Part shown: piece by piece, positions 16,676 through 24,491 of the stretch
Position numbering within the stretch: position 1 is the stretch's first letter
Layout: each line of letters opens with the position of its first letter
Assembly: GCA_049323655.1 (NCBI GenBank)
Contig: JBMONO010000019.1
Coordinates: 1-64,000, forward strand
Source of the DNA: DB1 sp049323655
GTDB lineage: Bacteria; Desulfobacterota; Desulfobulbia; Desulfobulbales; SURF-16
DNA: 64,000 bases
Direction: 5' to 3'
Program-made: the position numbers and the translations under genes
The notes under the pieces: generated by a model
Seen by the model: the letters and a program-made list of their open reading frames with translations, nothing else
Database searches by the model: none
Told to the model about the DNA's origin: nothing

Positions 16676-16889
16676 ACAGCGAAATGTGCTGCTGCGGGAG
16701 ATAGCGGATGGGCTGCGCAAAGGGGGTGCCGACACTGAAAGGGCTGGCGGACGAGTTCTTACAGGAATAACCCAACAAAGAAATGGAGAGATTTGGCAAA
16801 GAAAAAAAGGATAGCGTTGTCACCCGCTATCCCTCGGTATTCCTGGCGGGGCCGACGAGACTCGAACTCGCGACCTCCGGCGTGACAGG
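16676..16889. repeat. right copy of 214-bp direct repeat (contains intact tRNA-Asp 3' half)
   Basis: Matches 14994-15207. In this copy the repeat ends inside the anticodon loop of an intact tRNA-Asp gene. The non-tRNA part holds an open stretch (plus strand RNVLL-EIADGLRKGGADTE-like) that I cannot assign to any family. Confidence 0.85.
16802..16832 (-). terminator. terminator of the tRNA-Val-tRNA-Asp transcript
   Basis: On the minus strand GGATAGCG...CGCTATCC forms an 8-bp stem with an 8-base loop and is followed by seven or more T residues, 12 bases after the tRNA-Asp 3' end. The duplicate at 15127-15150 keeps the hairpin. Confidence 0.85.
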
Positions 16890-16920
16890 CCGGCGTTCTA
16901 ACCGACTGAACTACGACCCC
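16844..16920 (-). tRNA. tRNA-Asp (GTC)
   Basis: The minus strand starts GGGGTCGTAGTTCAG and ends CGGCCCCGCCA with CCA encoded. The acceptor stem GGGGTCG pairs with CGGCCCC (one G-T pair), the T arm is GCGAGTTCGAGTCTCGT-like, and the anticodon loop is CTGTCAC, giving anticodon GTC. Length 77. It is cotranscribed with tRNA-Val seven bases upstream. Confidence 0.95.
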
Positions 16921-16927
16921 GGAAATA

Positions 16928-17003
16928 TGGTGGGCGGTACAGGGATCGAACCTGTGACCCTCGGCTTGTAAGGCCGATGCTCTCCCAGCTGAGCTAACCG
17001 CCC
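16928..17003 (-). tRNA. tRNA-Val (TAC)
   Basis: The minus strand starts GGGCGGTTAGCTCAGCTGGG, has the anticodon loop CTTACAA (anticodon TAC) and the T arm ACAGGTTCGATCCCTGT, and ends ACCGCCCACCA with encoded CCA. All stems pair. Length 76. First gene of the two-tRNA transcript. Confidence 0.95.
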
Positions 17004-17019
17004 GCCCAAATGATGCGTC

Positions 17020-17048
17020 TTTTTACCAGTAACGCCTTGTCTCGTCAA
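17020..17048 (-). promoter_or_regulatory. sigma-70 promoter of the tRNA-Val/tRNA-Asp operon
   Basis: On the minus strand TTGACG, a 17-base spacer and TAAAAA precede the tRNA-Val 5' end by 16 bases, giving a leader of roughly nine bases. Good -35 and spacing, moderate -10. Confidence 0.6.
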
Positions 17049-17125
17049 CAAAAAAACTGCATCATTCCTGAAAAAAACGTGCTGGTCGGATCAGCCTATC
17101 CTTCCGTGATTACAGAACAACCCCC

Positions 17126-19540
17126 TCAGTGTTGCGGCAGGGTACTGCCGGTCTCCACCGGGGTGATGCCGGGTAAAAAACCGGCGGGCAGATCGTCCTT
17201 GAACAGTTTTTCATTCTCGGGACAGATGATGGCCCGTTCCAGGACCGCATCCATATGATCGACCAGCTCAATGGTTAGGCTTTTCAGCACCCTGGCCGGA
17301 ATCTCTTTCAGGTTTCGTTCATTTTCCCGCGGGATGAGGACATGCTTGATGTTGCCCCGTCGGGCGGCCAGCAGTTTTTCAGTCAGACCACCAATGGGCA
17401 GGACGCTGCCGCGCAGAGTGATTTCGCCGGTCATGGCCAGATCACGCCGCACCGGCAACCTCAGCAGGGCGGAGACCATGGAGGTTGCCATGGTGATGCC
17501 GGCCGAGGGTCCGTCCTTGGGAATGGCGCCTTCCGGCACATGGACATGGATATCGAGTTTCTGATAGAAATCGGGGCTCAGGCCGAGGCTGCCGGCCCTG
17601 GTCCGCACATAGCTTAAAGCCGCCTGGGCCGATTCCTGCATGACATCGCCCAGTTTGCCGGTAATGGTCAGCTTACCGTTGCCCGGCATCAACGCGGTCT
17701 CGATCTGCAACAGCTCGCCGCCGACCTCGGTCCAGGCAAGTCCGGTGGTCAGCCCGACCGCGTCCCGCTCCTCGGCCTGGCCGTAACGGAAGCGGGGCAC
17801 CCCCAGGTATTTGCTGATGGACTGGGCGTTGATCCGGTACTGCTTCTTCTTGCGCGTCTTCAGGCGGTCGCGGGCGATCTTGCGGCAGATGTTGGCGATA
17901 TCTCGTTCCAGATTCCTGACCCCCGCCTCTCGGGTATAGCGACGAATGATTTCCAGCACCGCCCCGTCATGGAACAGGATGTCATTTTCACCAAAGCCGT
18001 TTTCCTTAAGCTGTTTCGGAACAAGATAGCCTTTGGCGATCTGCAGCTTATCCTCCTCGGTGTAGCCTTCGAGCTTGATCACCTCCATTCTGTCGCGCAA
18101 CGGTGGCGGGATGGCCGGCAGGTTGTTGGCGGTGGTGATGAAAAAGACATCGGACAGATCATAGTCGAGGTCGAGGTAATGGTCGTTGAAGGTGTTGTTC
18201 TGTTCCGGATCAAGCACCTCGAGCAGGGCCGACGATGGATCGCCCCGGAAATCCATGCTCATCTTGTCGATCTCATCGAGGCAGAAGACCGGGTTATTCA
18301 CCTTGACCTTCTGCAGGGAATGGATGATCTTGCCGGGCAGGGCGCCGATATAGGTGCGCCGGTGACCGCGGATTTCCGCCTCGTCGCGCACCCCGCCGAG
18401 CGAGATCCGGACAAACTTGCGTTCCATGGCCCTGGCCACGGAACGGCTGAGCGAGGTCTTCCCCACCCCCGGCGGCCCGACCAGACAAAGGATCGGTCCC
18501 TTGATCTTCTTTACCTGCACCTGAACGGCGAGATATTCAAGAATGCGTTCTTTGGGCTTACCAAGGCCGAAATGATCCTGGTCGAGAATCTTTTCCGCCT
18601 TGTTGATGTCGATTTTCGCCCTGGTCTTTTCCTGCCAGGGCAGGCTTAAAATGGTGTCGATGTAGTTGCGGACCACGGTGGCCTCGGCCGACATGGGCGG
18701 CATCATCTTGAGTTTTTTCAGCTCCTGTCGCGCCTTGTCCCTGGCGGCCTGGGGCATCTTTTTCTTTTCGATCTGCTGCTCAAGTTCAACCAGTTCCGCG
18801 CCAGGATCATCCTTGCCGCCGCTCATCTCCTTCTGGATAATGCGCATCTGCTCGGCCAGATAATAATCCTTCTGGGTCTTCTCCATCTTCTTTTTGACCT
18901 GGGCGCGAATATTCTCCTCCAGGGAGGCGATCTCGCTCTCCTTGTGGATCAGACCAAGCACCAGCTCCATCCGTTCGATCAGTGGAATGGTGTTGAGGAT
19001 CTGCTGTTTTTCCTCGCTGTTCACCGGCAGATGACCGGCAAGAAAATCGATGAACTTGGCCGGATTGTCGATCTTGGTCAGGCTTTTGATCACCTCGTTG
19101 GGGATCTTTTTGTTGTGCTTCGTATACTGCCGGAAGGAAGAAAGGATCTCCCGGATATAGGCCACCGTAAGATTGTCGGACAGGGAGACCTCGGGATACT
19201 CTTCCACCTCGACGGTAAAACAGTCGCGATCCTCCAGGAAAGAGACGATTCTCCCCCGGTGGCGGCCCTCGACCAGGGCCTTGATCGTGCCGTCCGGCAG
19301 ACGCAGAAGCTGCAGAACAGAGGCCACGGTGCCGATCCGGTGAATGCCGCTCTCGTCCGGATCGTCAACCGTCGCGTCGATCTGGGCGGCAAGGAAGATA
19401 CTGGTCCGGCGGGACATGGCCTGCTCCAGGGCCTTGATCGATTTCGTTCTGCCGACCACCAGCGGAGCAACCATGTACGGGAACAAGACGATGTCCCGCA
19501 GGGGCATCATGGGATAGATATTTTTCTCGGATTCCGACAT
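17126..19540 (-). CDS. lon: ATP-dependent protease Lon
   Basis: An 804-residue soluble AAA+ protease that degrades misfolded and regulatory proteins. The N-terminal substrate-binding domain starts YPMMPLRDIVLFPYMV; Walker A is GPPGVGKTS; the catalytic Ser-Lys dyad is in KDGPSAGIT and GGLTEKLLAARR. The ATG at 19540 fits the normal family start (MSESEKNIYPM). An in-frame ATG at 19627 overlaps the clpX stop but would put a hairpin inside the coding region, so I prefer 19540, although its ribosome binding site is poor. It follows tig-clpP-clpX on the same strand. Confidence 0.95.
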   Translation of the reverse strand: MSESEKNIYPMMPLRDIVLFPYMVAPLVVGRTKSIKALEQAMSRRTSIFLAAQIDATVDDPDESGIHRIGTVASVLQLLRLPDGTIKALVEGRHRGRIVSFLEDRDCFTVEVEEYPEVSLSDNLTVAYIREILSSFRQYTKHNKKIPNEVIKSLTKIDNPAKFIDFLAGHLPVNSEEKQQILNTIPLIERMELVLGLIHKESEIASLEENIRAQVKKKMEKTQKDYYLAEQMRIIQKEMSGGKDDPGAELVELEQQIEKKKMPQAARDKARQELKKLKMMPPMSAEATVVRNYIDTILSLPWQEKTRAKIDINKAEKILDQDHFGLGKPKERILEYLAVQVQVKKIKGPILCLVGPPGVGKTSLSRSVARAMERKFVRISLGGVRDEAEIRGHRRTYIGALPGKIIHSLQKVKVNNPVFCLDEIDKMSMDFRGDPSSALLEVLDPEQNNTFNDHYLDLDYDLSDVFFITTANNLPAIPPPLRDRMEVIKLEGYTEEDKLQIAKGYLVPKQLKENGFGENDILFHDGAVLEIIRRYTREAGVRNLERDIANICRKIARDRLKTRKKKQYRINAQSISKYLGVPRFRYGQAEERDAVGLTTGLAWTEVGGELLQIETALMPGNGKLTITGKLGDVMQESAQAALSYVRTRAGSLGLSPDFYQKLDIHVHVPEGAIPKDGPSAGITMATSMVSALLRLPVRRDLAMTGEITLRGSVLPIGGLTEKLLAARRGNIKHVLIPRENERNLKEIPARVLKSLTIELVDHMDAVLERAIICPENEKLFKDDLPAGFLPGITPVETGSTLPQH

Positions 19541-19590
19541 ATTGATTTTTATATTCGCGTTGAAGGTGAAACTACGGAAAAACAGAGGAT

Positions 19591-19616
19591 CGCCGGGAGG
19601 CGGAGGCCTCCCGGCG
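19591..19616 (-). terminator. hairpin between clpX and lon (terminator or attenuator)
   Basis: A 10-bp perfect stem CGCCGGGAGG / CCTCCCGGCG with a six-base loop sits just after the clpX stop. The nearest T run (TGTTTTTCC) is several bases downstream, so termination may be partial, allowing some read-through into lon. Confidence 0.55.
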
Positions 19617-19623
19617 GCGGGAA

Positions 19624-20883
19624 TCATGCGCTTTTCTTGTTCTCGCTCTCGTAGAGCACGACCGGATAGTCGCCGTTCAGGATAACCTGCTCACTGATAA
19701 CACATTCCTTAACATTGGCCTCGGAGGGCAGTTCGTACATGATGTCGAGCATCGCCTTTTCCATGACGGAACGCAGACCCCGGGCGCCGGACTTGCGTTT
19801 CATCGCCTCCTTGGCGATGGCGCGCAGGGCGCCTTCGGTGAAACGCAGCCGGATATTTTCAAAATCAAAGAGCTTTTCATACTGCTTGGTCAGGGCGTTT
19901 TTCGGCTCGCGCAGGATCCTGACCAGATCCTCTTCCTCCAGTTCCTCCATGGTGGCAATAACCGGCAGCCGGCCGACCAGCTCGGGAATCAGGCCGAACT
20001 GGAGCAGATCCTCGGGCTGAATGGAGGCCAGCACCTCGCCCATCTTCTTCTGGGTTTTGCCGACCACCTTGGCGCCGAAACCGATGGACTTGGTGCCGGT
20101 GCGCCGCTTGATCACCTTTTCCAGACCGACAAAGGCGCCACCGCAGATAAAAAGGATGTTGGAGGTGTCGATCCGGACATAATCCTGCTGGGGATGTTTG
20201 CGGCCGCCCTTGGGCGGCACGTTGGCGACGGTCCCTTCGATGATCTTCAAAAGGGCCTGTTGAACGCCTTCGCCGGAGACGTCGCGGGTAATGGAGGCGC
20301 TGTCGGACTTGCGGGCAATCTTGTCGATTTCATCAATGTAGACGATGCCGCGGCTTGCCCGCTCGACATCATGATCCGCCGCCTGAAGGAGATTGACCAG
20401 GATGTTTTCCACATCCTCGCCGACATAACCGGCCTCGGTCAGGGTGGTGGCGTCGGCGATGGCAAAGGGGACATTAAGGATCCTGGCCAGGGTCTGGGCA
20501 AGCAGGGTCTTGCCGCTGCCGGTGGGGCCGATGAGGATGATATTGCTCTTCTGCAGCTCGACATCCCCCTCCCTGTTGGTGTACTTCGATTCAACCCGTT
20601 TGTAGTGGTTATGCACCGCCACGGAGAGAATGCGTTTGGCGAGATCCTGACCGATGACATACTGGTCGAGATGATCCTTGATCTCCCGCGGTTTGAGCAC
20701 TGCGCCGCCGGCCTGTTCCTCCAGCTCCTGCAGACGGTCTTCGCTGACGATCTCGTTGCAGAGGTCGATGCACTCGTCACAGATATAGACATTGGGACCG
20801 GCGATCAGCTTGCGCACCTCATCCTGGCTTTTGCCGCAGAAGGAGCAGATCACCGTGATATCATTTCCGTGGTCCTTTGACAT
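19624..20883 (-). CDS. clpX: ClpX, ATP-dependent unfoldase subunit of ClpXP
   Basis: A 419-residue hexameric AAA+ unfoldase. The N-terminal zinc-binding domain has Cys at about 13, 16, 35 and 38 (CSFC and CDEC). Walker A is GPTGSGKT, and the ClpP-contact IGF-type loop is present as KSIGFGAK. VYIDEIDKIA is Walker B. It lies two bases after clpP on the same strand, as in most Proteobacteria, and feeds substrates to ClpP. Confidence 0.97.
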   Translation of the reverse strand: MSKDHGNDITVICSFCGKSQDEVRKLIAGPNVYICDECIDLCNEIVSEDRLQELEEQAGGAVLKPREIKDHLDQYVIGQDLAKRILSVAVHNHYKRVESKYTNREGDVELQKSNIILIGPTGSGKTLLAQTLARILNVPFAIADATTLTEAGYVGEDVENILVNLLQAADHDVERASRGIVYIDEIDKIARKSDSASITRDVSGEGVQQALLKIIEGTVANVPPKGGRKHPQQDYVRIDTSNILFICGGAFVGLEKVIKRRTGTKSIGFGAKVVGKTQKKMGEVLASIQPEDLLQFGLIPELVGRLPVIATMEELEEEDLVRILREPKNALTKQYEKLFDFENIRLRFTEGALRAIAKEAMKRKSGARGLRSVMEKAMLDIMYELPSEANVKECVISEQVILNGDYPVVLYESENKKSA

Positions 20884-20885
20884 GA

Positions 20886-21488
20886 TCAGACCTCCTCTTC
20901 AACGTTTTCCCGTTTGCCCAGCACCTTGTCGATCAGGCCATACTCCTTTGCCTCAAGAGCGCTCATAAAATAATCGCGCTCGGTATCGGTTCGGATCTTC
21001 TCCACAGGCTGCCCCGTATGGTGGGCGAGCAGGGTGTTGAGATCCTCCCGCATGCGGAGAATCTCCCGGGCATGGATATCGATATCGCTGGCCTGGCCCT
21101 GATAACCGCCCATGGGCTGATGGATCAGAATGCGCGAGTTGGGCAGGGCATAGCGTTTTCCCGCGGCGCCGGCCGCCAGCAGAAAGGCTCCCATGCTGGC
21201 GGCCTGCCCCATGCAAAGGGTGGCGATATCACACTTAATATACTGCATCGTATCGTAGATAGCCAGCCCCGCCGTGACAACTCCGCCTGGGGAGTTGATG
21301 TAAAATGTGATATCCTTGTCCGGATCTTCCGCCTCAAGGAACAGCAACTGGGCGATGATGACGTTGGCGATGTCGTCGTTGACCTGGGAGCCGAGAAAGA
21401 TAATCCTCTCCTTCAGCAGCCTGGAATAGATATCATAGGAGCGCTCGCCGCGAGGCGTCTGCTCGATAACAAAGGGAATCAAACTCAT
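20886..21488 (-). CDS. clpP: ClpP, ATP-dependent Clp protease proteolytic subunit
   Basis: A 200-residue serine protease that assembles into the ClpXP barrel. The catalytic triad is visible: S98 in MGQAASMG, H123 in LIHQPMGG, and D172 in ERD. The N-terminus (LIPFVIEQT...GERSYDIYSRLL) is typical. Its ATG overlaps the tig stop by four bases, so translation is coupled to trigger factor. Confidence 0.97.
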   Translation of the reverse strand: MSLIPFVIEQTPRGERSYDIYSRLLKERIIFLGSQVNDDIANVIIAQLLFLEAEDPDKDITFYINSPGGVVTAGLAIYDTMQYIKCDIATLCMGQAASMGAFLLAAGAAGKRYALPNSRILIHQPMGGYQGQASDIDIHAREILRMREDLNTLLAHHTGQPVEKIRTDTERDYFMSALEAKEYGLIDKVLGKRENVEEEV

Positions 21489-22810
21489 CTGTCGCCACCT
21501 GCCTTCTCTTCGACCGCGCCGGCCGCTTCTTCCGTCACAACGGCATTATTGCGGAGAAACTCAAGTATTTTTTCATTGAGCAGCTCGTTCATGAACGGCA
21601 GCAGATCATTGCGGCTGCGGAAATACTTCTTCACCTCATCCACCGCCATGCCGTACTGGGAGGCAACTCGCTCAAAACCCTTGTTGATATCGTCATCGGC
21701 CAATCTGATCTGTTCCTGTTCGGCGATCTTTTTCAGGATAAAATCACCCCGTACCCGACGGATGGCCGCCTCCTTGTAATCGTTGACCAGTTTCTCCTGG
21801 CTGAACCCAGCCGATTCCAGGGTCATTCCCTGTTTCTGCAGATGATCTTCAAGCTGTTTGATCTGTTCGCTGACCTCGTAGGCGACCAGTTTGTTCGGAA
21901 CCTCGAAATCATGGGCGTCAAGGATCTTCATCATAATGCGGTCGGTCAGGTCACCGGTGCGGGCATTCTCCCGCCGTTTCATGATCTTTTTGCGCAGCTC
22001 CTCCCGCAGGGCGTCGAGGGTAGGGAACTCTTCACCGACGTCTTTGGCGAATTCGTCGTTGATCTCCGGCAGCACCCGCTCTTTGATCTCCTTTGCCGTG
22101 ATGACAAAGGAGATGGATTTACCGGCCAGGGCCGGATTGGGAAATCCGGCGGCAAAATCGACCTGCCGGGTCGCCTCCTCGCCTTTTTTCAGGCCAATGC
22201 AAGCCTGCTCGAACTCCCTGCCGTTGCGACCGGTGCCGATCTCCAGGGAGTAGTTTTCCGCCCGCACATGGTTGATCGGCGCCCCATTCTCGTCATGGCC
22301 CTGAAAGTCGATAATCAGCAGATCATTTTCCTGCGCCCCACGATCCTCGACATTGCGCAGCGGCGCCATCTCCCGTCGCATCTGTTCGATCTCGGCGTCG
22401 ATCATTTCATCAGTAACGATGATTGCCGGCATTTCCACCTCGACCCCTTTGTAAAGACCAAGTTCGAAAGCAGGCTTCACATCCACCTCGGCCTCATAGA
22501 CGAAGGTGCCGTCATCGGCAAAAAGATGACTCTTGATCTCCGGATGGACAACTGGTTCGCAGGAGGTTTTTTCCAGAGCGTCGAAATAGGTGTCCTGTAC
22601 CAGTTTCTCGCCGACCTCCCGTTTCACCCTGTCACCGTACCCCTTCTCCAGCACCCGGCGCGGAACGCGGCCCTTGCGGAATCCCTTGATCGAGACCTCG
22701 GCCTTCAACTCGTTGTAGGCAGCATCGATCTTCTTTTCGACAACCTCGCGGGGGACAACGATTTTCAGTGTTTTTGTAAGGGCACTGACATCCTCAACAC
22801 TCACCTGCAT
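21485..22810 (-). CDS. tig: trigger factor, ribosome-associated chaperone and PPIase
   Basis: A 441-residue chaperone that binds nascent chains at the ribosome exit. The N-terminal ribosome-binding domain has the signature variant KGFRKGRVPRRVLE (family GFRxGKxP). The FKBP-like PPIase domain follows (about 150-245, with DFQGHDENGAPI and FPNPALAGKSISF), then a long helical C-terminal domain. The ATG at 22810 has AAGGAAGG upstream. First gene of tig-clpP-clpX. Confidence 0.95.
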   Translation of the reverse strand: MQVSVEDVSALTKTLKIVVPREVVEKKIDAAYNELKAEVSIKGFRKGRVPRRVLEKGYGDRVKREVGEKLVQDTYFDALEKTSCEPVVHPEIKSHLFADDGTFVYEAEVDVKPAFELGLYKGVEVEMPAIIVTDEMIDAEIEQMRREMAPLRNVEDRGAQENDLLIIDFQGHDENGAPINHVRAENYSLEIGTGRNGREFEQACIGLKKGEEATRQVDFAAGFPNPALAGKSISFVITAKEIKERVLPEINDEFAKDVGEEFPTLDALREELRKKIMKRRENARTGDLTDRIMMKILDAHDFEVPNKLVAYEVSEQIKQLEDHLQKQGMTLESAGFSQEKLVNDYKEAAIRRVRGDFILKKIAEQEQIRLADDDINKGFERVASQYGMAVDEVKKYFRSRNDLLPFMNELLNEKILEFLRNNAVVTEEAAGAVEEKAGGDR

Positions 22811-22825
22811 GTGATACCTTCCTTA

Positions 22826-22852
22826 ATTATGTGGTAGAAAATTCCCTTTCAA
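22826..22852 (-). promoter_or_regulatory. candidate promoter for tig-clpPX
   Basis: Minus strand TTGAAA and CATAAT are separated by 14-15 bases, slightly short of optimum, and lie just upstream of the tig ribosome binding site. It sits after the tRNA-Leu terminator, where a promoter is needed. Weak match. Confidence 0.35.
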
Positions 22853-22877
22853 TCGGTTTGTGAATTGAAAACACAAA

Positions 22878-22912
22878 AGGCAAAGATGCAGAAATCCGAT
22901 CGCCCTTTGCCT
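22878..22912 (-). terminator. terminator downstream of tRNA-Leu
   Basis: Minus strand AGGCAAAG...CTTTGCCT makes an 8-bp stem with a 19-base loop and is followed by TTTGTGTTTTC. It is 26 bases past the tRNA-Leu 3' end. Confidence 0.65.
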
Positions 22913-22937
22913 CAGCCTGAAATACCTGAAAGCTCCT

Positions 22938-23023
22938 TGGTGCGAGAGGGGGGACTTGAACCCCCACACACCAAGTGCGCTAGATCCTAAGTCTAGTGCG
23001 TCTGCCAATTCCGCCACTCTCGC
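22938..23023 (-). tRNA. tRNA-Leu (TAG)
   Basis: An 86-base class II tRNA. The minus strand starts GCGAGAGTGGCGGAATTGG, the anticodon stem-loop CTAGA-CTTAGGA-TCTAG gives anticodon TAG, a long variable arm (CGCACTTGGTGTGTG region) is present, the T arm holds GGTTCAAGTCC, and it ends CTCTCGCACCA with CCA encoded. The acceptor GCGAGAG pairs with CTCTCGC. Confidence 0.95.
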
Positions 23024-23031
23024 ATTGCTGG

Positions 23032-23060
23032 AAAATAAACAAATTTACCGCTCCAGTCAA
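23032..23060 (-). promoter_or_regulatory. sigma-70 promoter of tRNA-Leu
   Basis: Minus strand TTGACT, a 17-base spacer and TATTTT lie eight bases before the tRNA 5' end. Spacing is ideal and both boxes are recognisable. Confidence 0.6.
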
Positions 23061-23324
23061 GGCCGACACTTCTTTTCTCACTGCAGACTATTGCGTCACT
23101 GGCCCGGCGGTTGCGACGTGAGCGATCCGCGCTCCGCAAATGTCTTGTCGCCAACACATCATTTTTCACTTTGCACTTTACCTTTTTTAGAGGTAAGTTA
23201 CCGTTTTTTATTTTGCCCGCGCAACAGGCAATTCGGCCATGTCCACTGCCCATGCTCCCGCCCGGACAGACCGCTCCTGTTTCGCGCGGCGCCCCCCGGA
23301 CTCCACTACCCGAAGGATATTTTC
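23061..23324 (+). other. intergenic leader upstream of the MetE/UroD-like gene
   Basis: This non-coding stretch holds a small stem-loop (TTACC-TTTTTTAGA-GGTAA, about 23180-23200) and a GC-rich segment with CCATGTCCACTGCCCATG. I looked for a cobalamin or SAM riboswitch because of the downstream protein family, but could not assemble the conserved core. No gene seen. Confidence 0.3.
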
Positions 23325-24419
23325 ATGTCGTCACCAGTGCACAAGGAGCATACCCCGCCTTTCCGGCCGGATGGTCACGCCACCCTCATCGGCAGCATTC
23401 CCCTGGCCGACCATGACGAGGCCCTTGACCTTATTTTCAGATATACTCCATCCATCCCGCTCTGGCCGCAGTTGCCCGGCAGACGAGAGGAAGGCATGCT
23501 GCTCCAATTCAACGAAGGATTGCCCCTGCTTGACGACACCGGCAACAAAATCCATTTTGCGACCGAAGCGGAGCGCCTTGAAAACGAACAGCTCGCCTTT
23601 TTCGAGGAATACCTCACGGTCAGCGACAACATGGCGCTGCTGCCCGATTCCCGCTTTCGCATCAGCCCGGATCATGCCCGCGGGCTCTATCGCCTCGTCG
23701 AACGGGCACAAAAAAAACCCGACATCCTTGCTGTCAAAGGCCAGATCACCGGGCCATTCACCCTGCTGACCGGGGTGAGCGACGCGGAAAACCGGGCCGG
23801 CTACTACAATGCTGCGATTCGGGAGATGATCACCAAGGGGCTGGCCATGAAGGCTGCCTGGCAGGTCACCTTTCTGCAGCGGACGGGCAAACCGGTCATC
23901 GTCTTCATTGACGAACCGGCCCTGGCCGGCCTCGGCTCCAATACCTTTATCAGTGTTGCCGACAGCGATATCATCGCCGACCAGAGCGAGATGATCGCCG
24001 CCATCCACTGCGCCGGCGGTCTGGCCGGGGTCCATGTCTGCGCCAACACGAACTGGCCCCTGCTGCTTGGCCTCGATTACGATATCCTTAATTTTGACGC
24101 CTACGGGTTCTTTGACAAACTGGCGGCCTGCAGAGAGGAACTTGACGCCTTTTTAGAACGAGGCGGTATCATTGCCTGGGGCATCGTTCCGACTTCCAAT
24201 GAAAAAGAAATCCTGACGGAAACCCCTGATACCCTGATCGCCCGCTGGGAGGAGCAGGCCGGTCGGCTCACCACTCCCGAACGAGATATCAGCACCCTGC
24301 TCCGTCAGAGCCTCATCACGCCGAGCTGCGGCACCGGGGCGCTGACCGCGCTCCTGGCCTCCCGGGTTCTCGAACTGACCGCTGCCGTCTCCGCCGGCCT
24401 GCGCAAAAAATACCTGTAA
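23325..24419 (+). CDS. MetE/UroD-superfamily protein (putative methyltransferase)
   Basis: A 364-residue protein of the fold shared by uroporphyrinogen decarboxylase and the C-terminal half of cobalamin-independent methionine synthase. Seen: VKGQITGPFTLLTG, VIVFIDEPALAG, then H237 and C239 in GVHVCANTNW and C335 in TPSCGTGA. These are spaced like the MetE zinc ligands (His-x-Cys and a distal Cys), so zinc-activated thiol methyl transfer is plausible. It is too short for full MetE and lacks its N-terminal half. The ATG at 23325 follows CGAAGGAT. It precedes lysS by 72 bases with no obvious functional link. Substrate unknown. Confidence 0.75.
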   Translation: MSSPVHKEHTPPFRPDGHATLIGSIPLADHDEALDLIFRYTPSIPLWPQLPGRREEGMLLQFNEGLPLLDDTGNKIHFATEAERLENEQLAFFEEYLTVSDNMALLPDSRFRISPDHARGLYRLVERAQKKPDILAVKGQITGPFTLLTGVSDAENRAGYYNAAIREMITKGLAMKAAWQVTFLQRTGKPVIVFIDEPALAGLGSNTFISVADSDIIADQSEMIAAIHCAGGLAGVHVCANTNWPLLLGLDYDILNFDAYGFFDKLAACREELDAFLERGGIIAWGIVPTSNEKEILTETPDTLIARWEEQAGRLTTPERDISTLLRQSLITPSCGTGALTALLASRVLELTAAVSAGLRKKYL

Positions 24420-24491
24420 CGATCTGCATCGAGAAAAAATCGATAAAAGACAGACCGCTCCGCGACACCATCGACGGCGCAAGGAAAACAT

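Noticed and set aside
19541..19627. Upstream in-frame start for lon overlapping the clpX stop
   Set aside because: It would place a 10-bp hairpin in the coding region and add a proline-rich tail absent from Lon proteins.
23061..23324. Possible cobalamin or SAM riboswitch before the MetE/UroD-like gene
   Set aside because: A GTCCACTG-like string is present, but the conserved core helices and B12-box context could not be assembled by eye. A covariance-model scan would decide.
24420..24491. Terminator between the MetE/UroD-like gene and lysS
   Set aside because: Only short imperfect repeats (ATCGAGAAAAAATCGAT) are visible, with no T tract; read-through is more likely.
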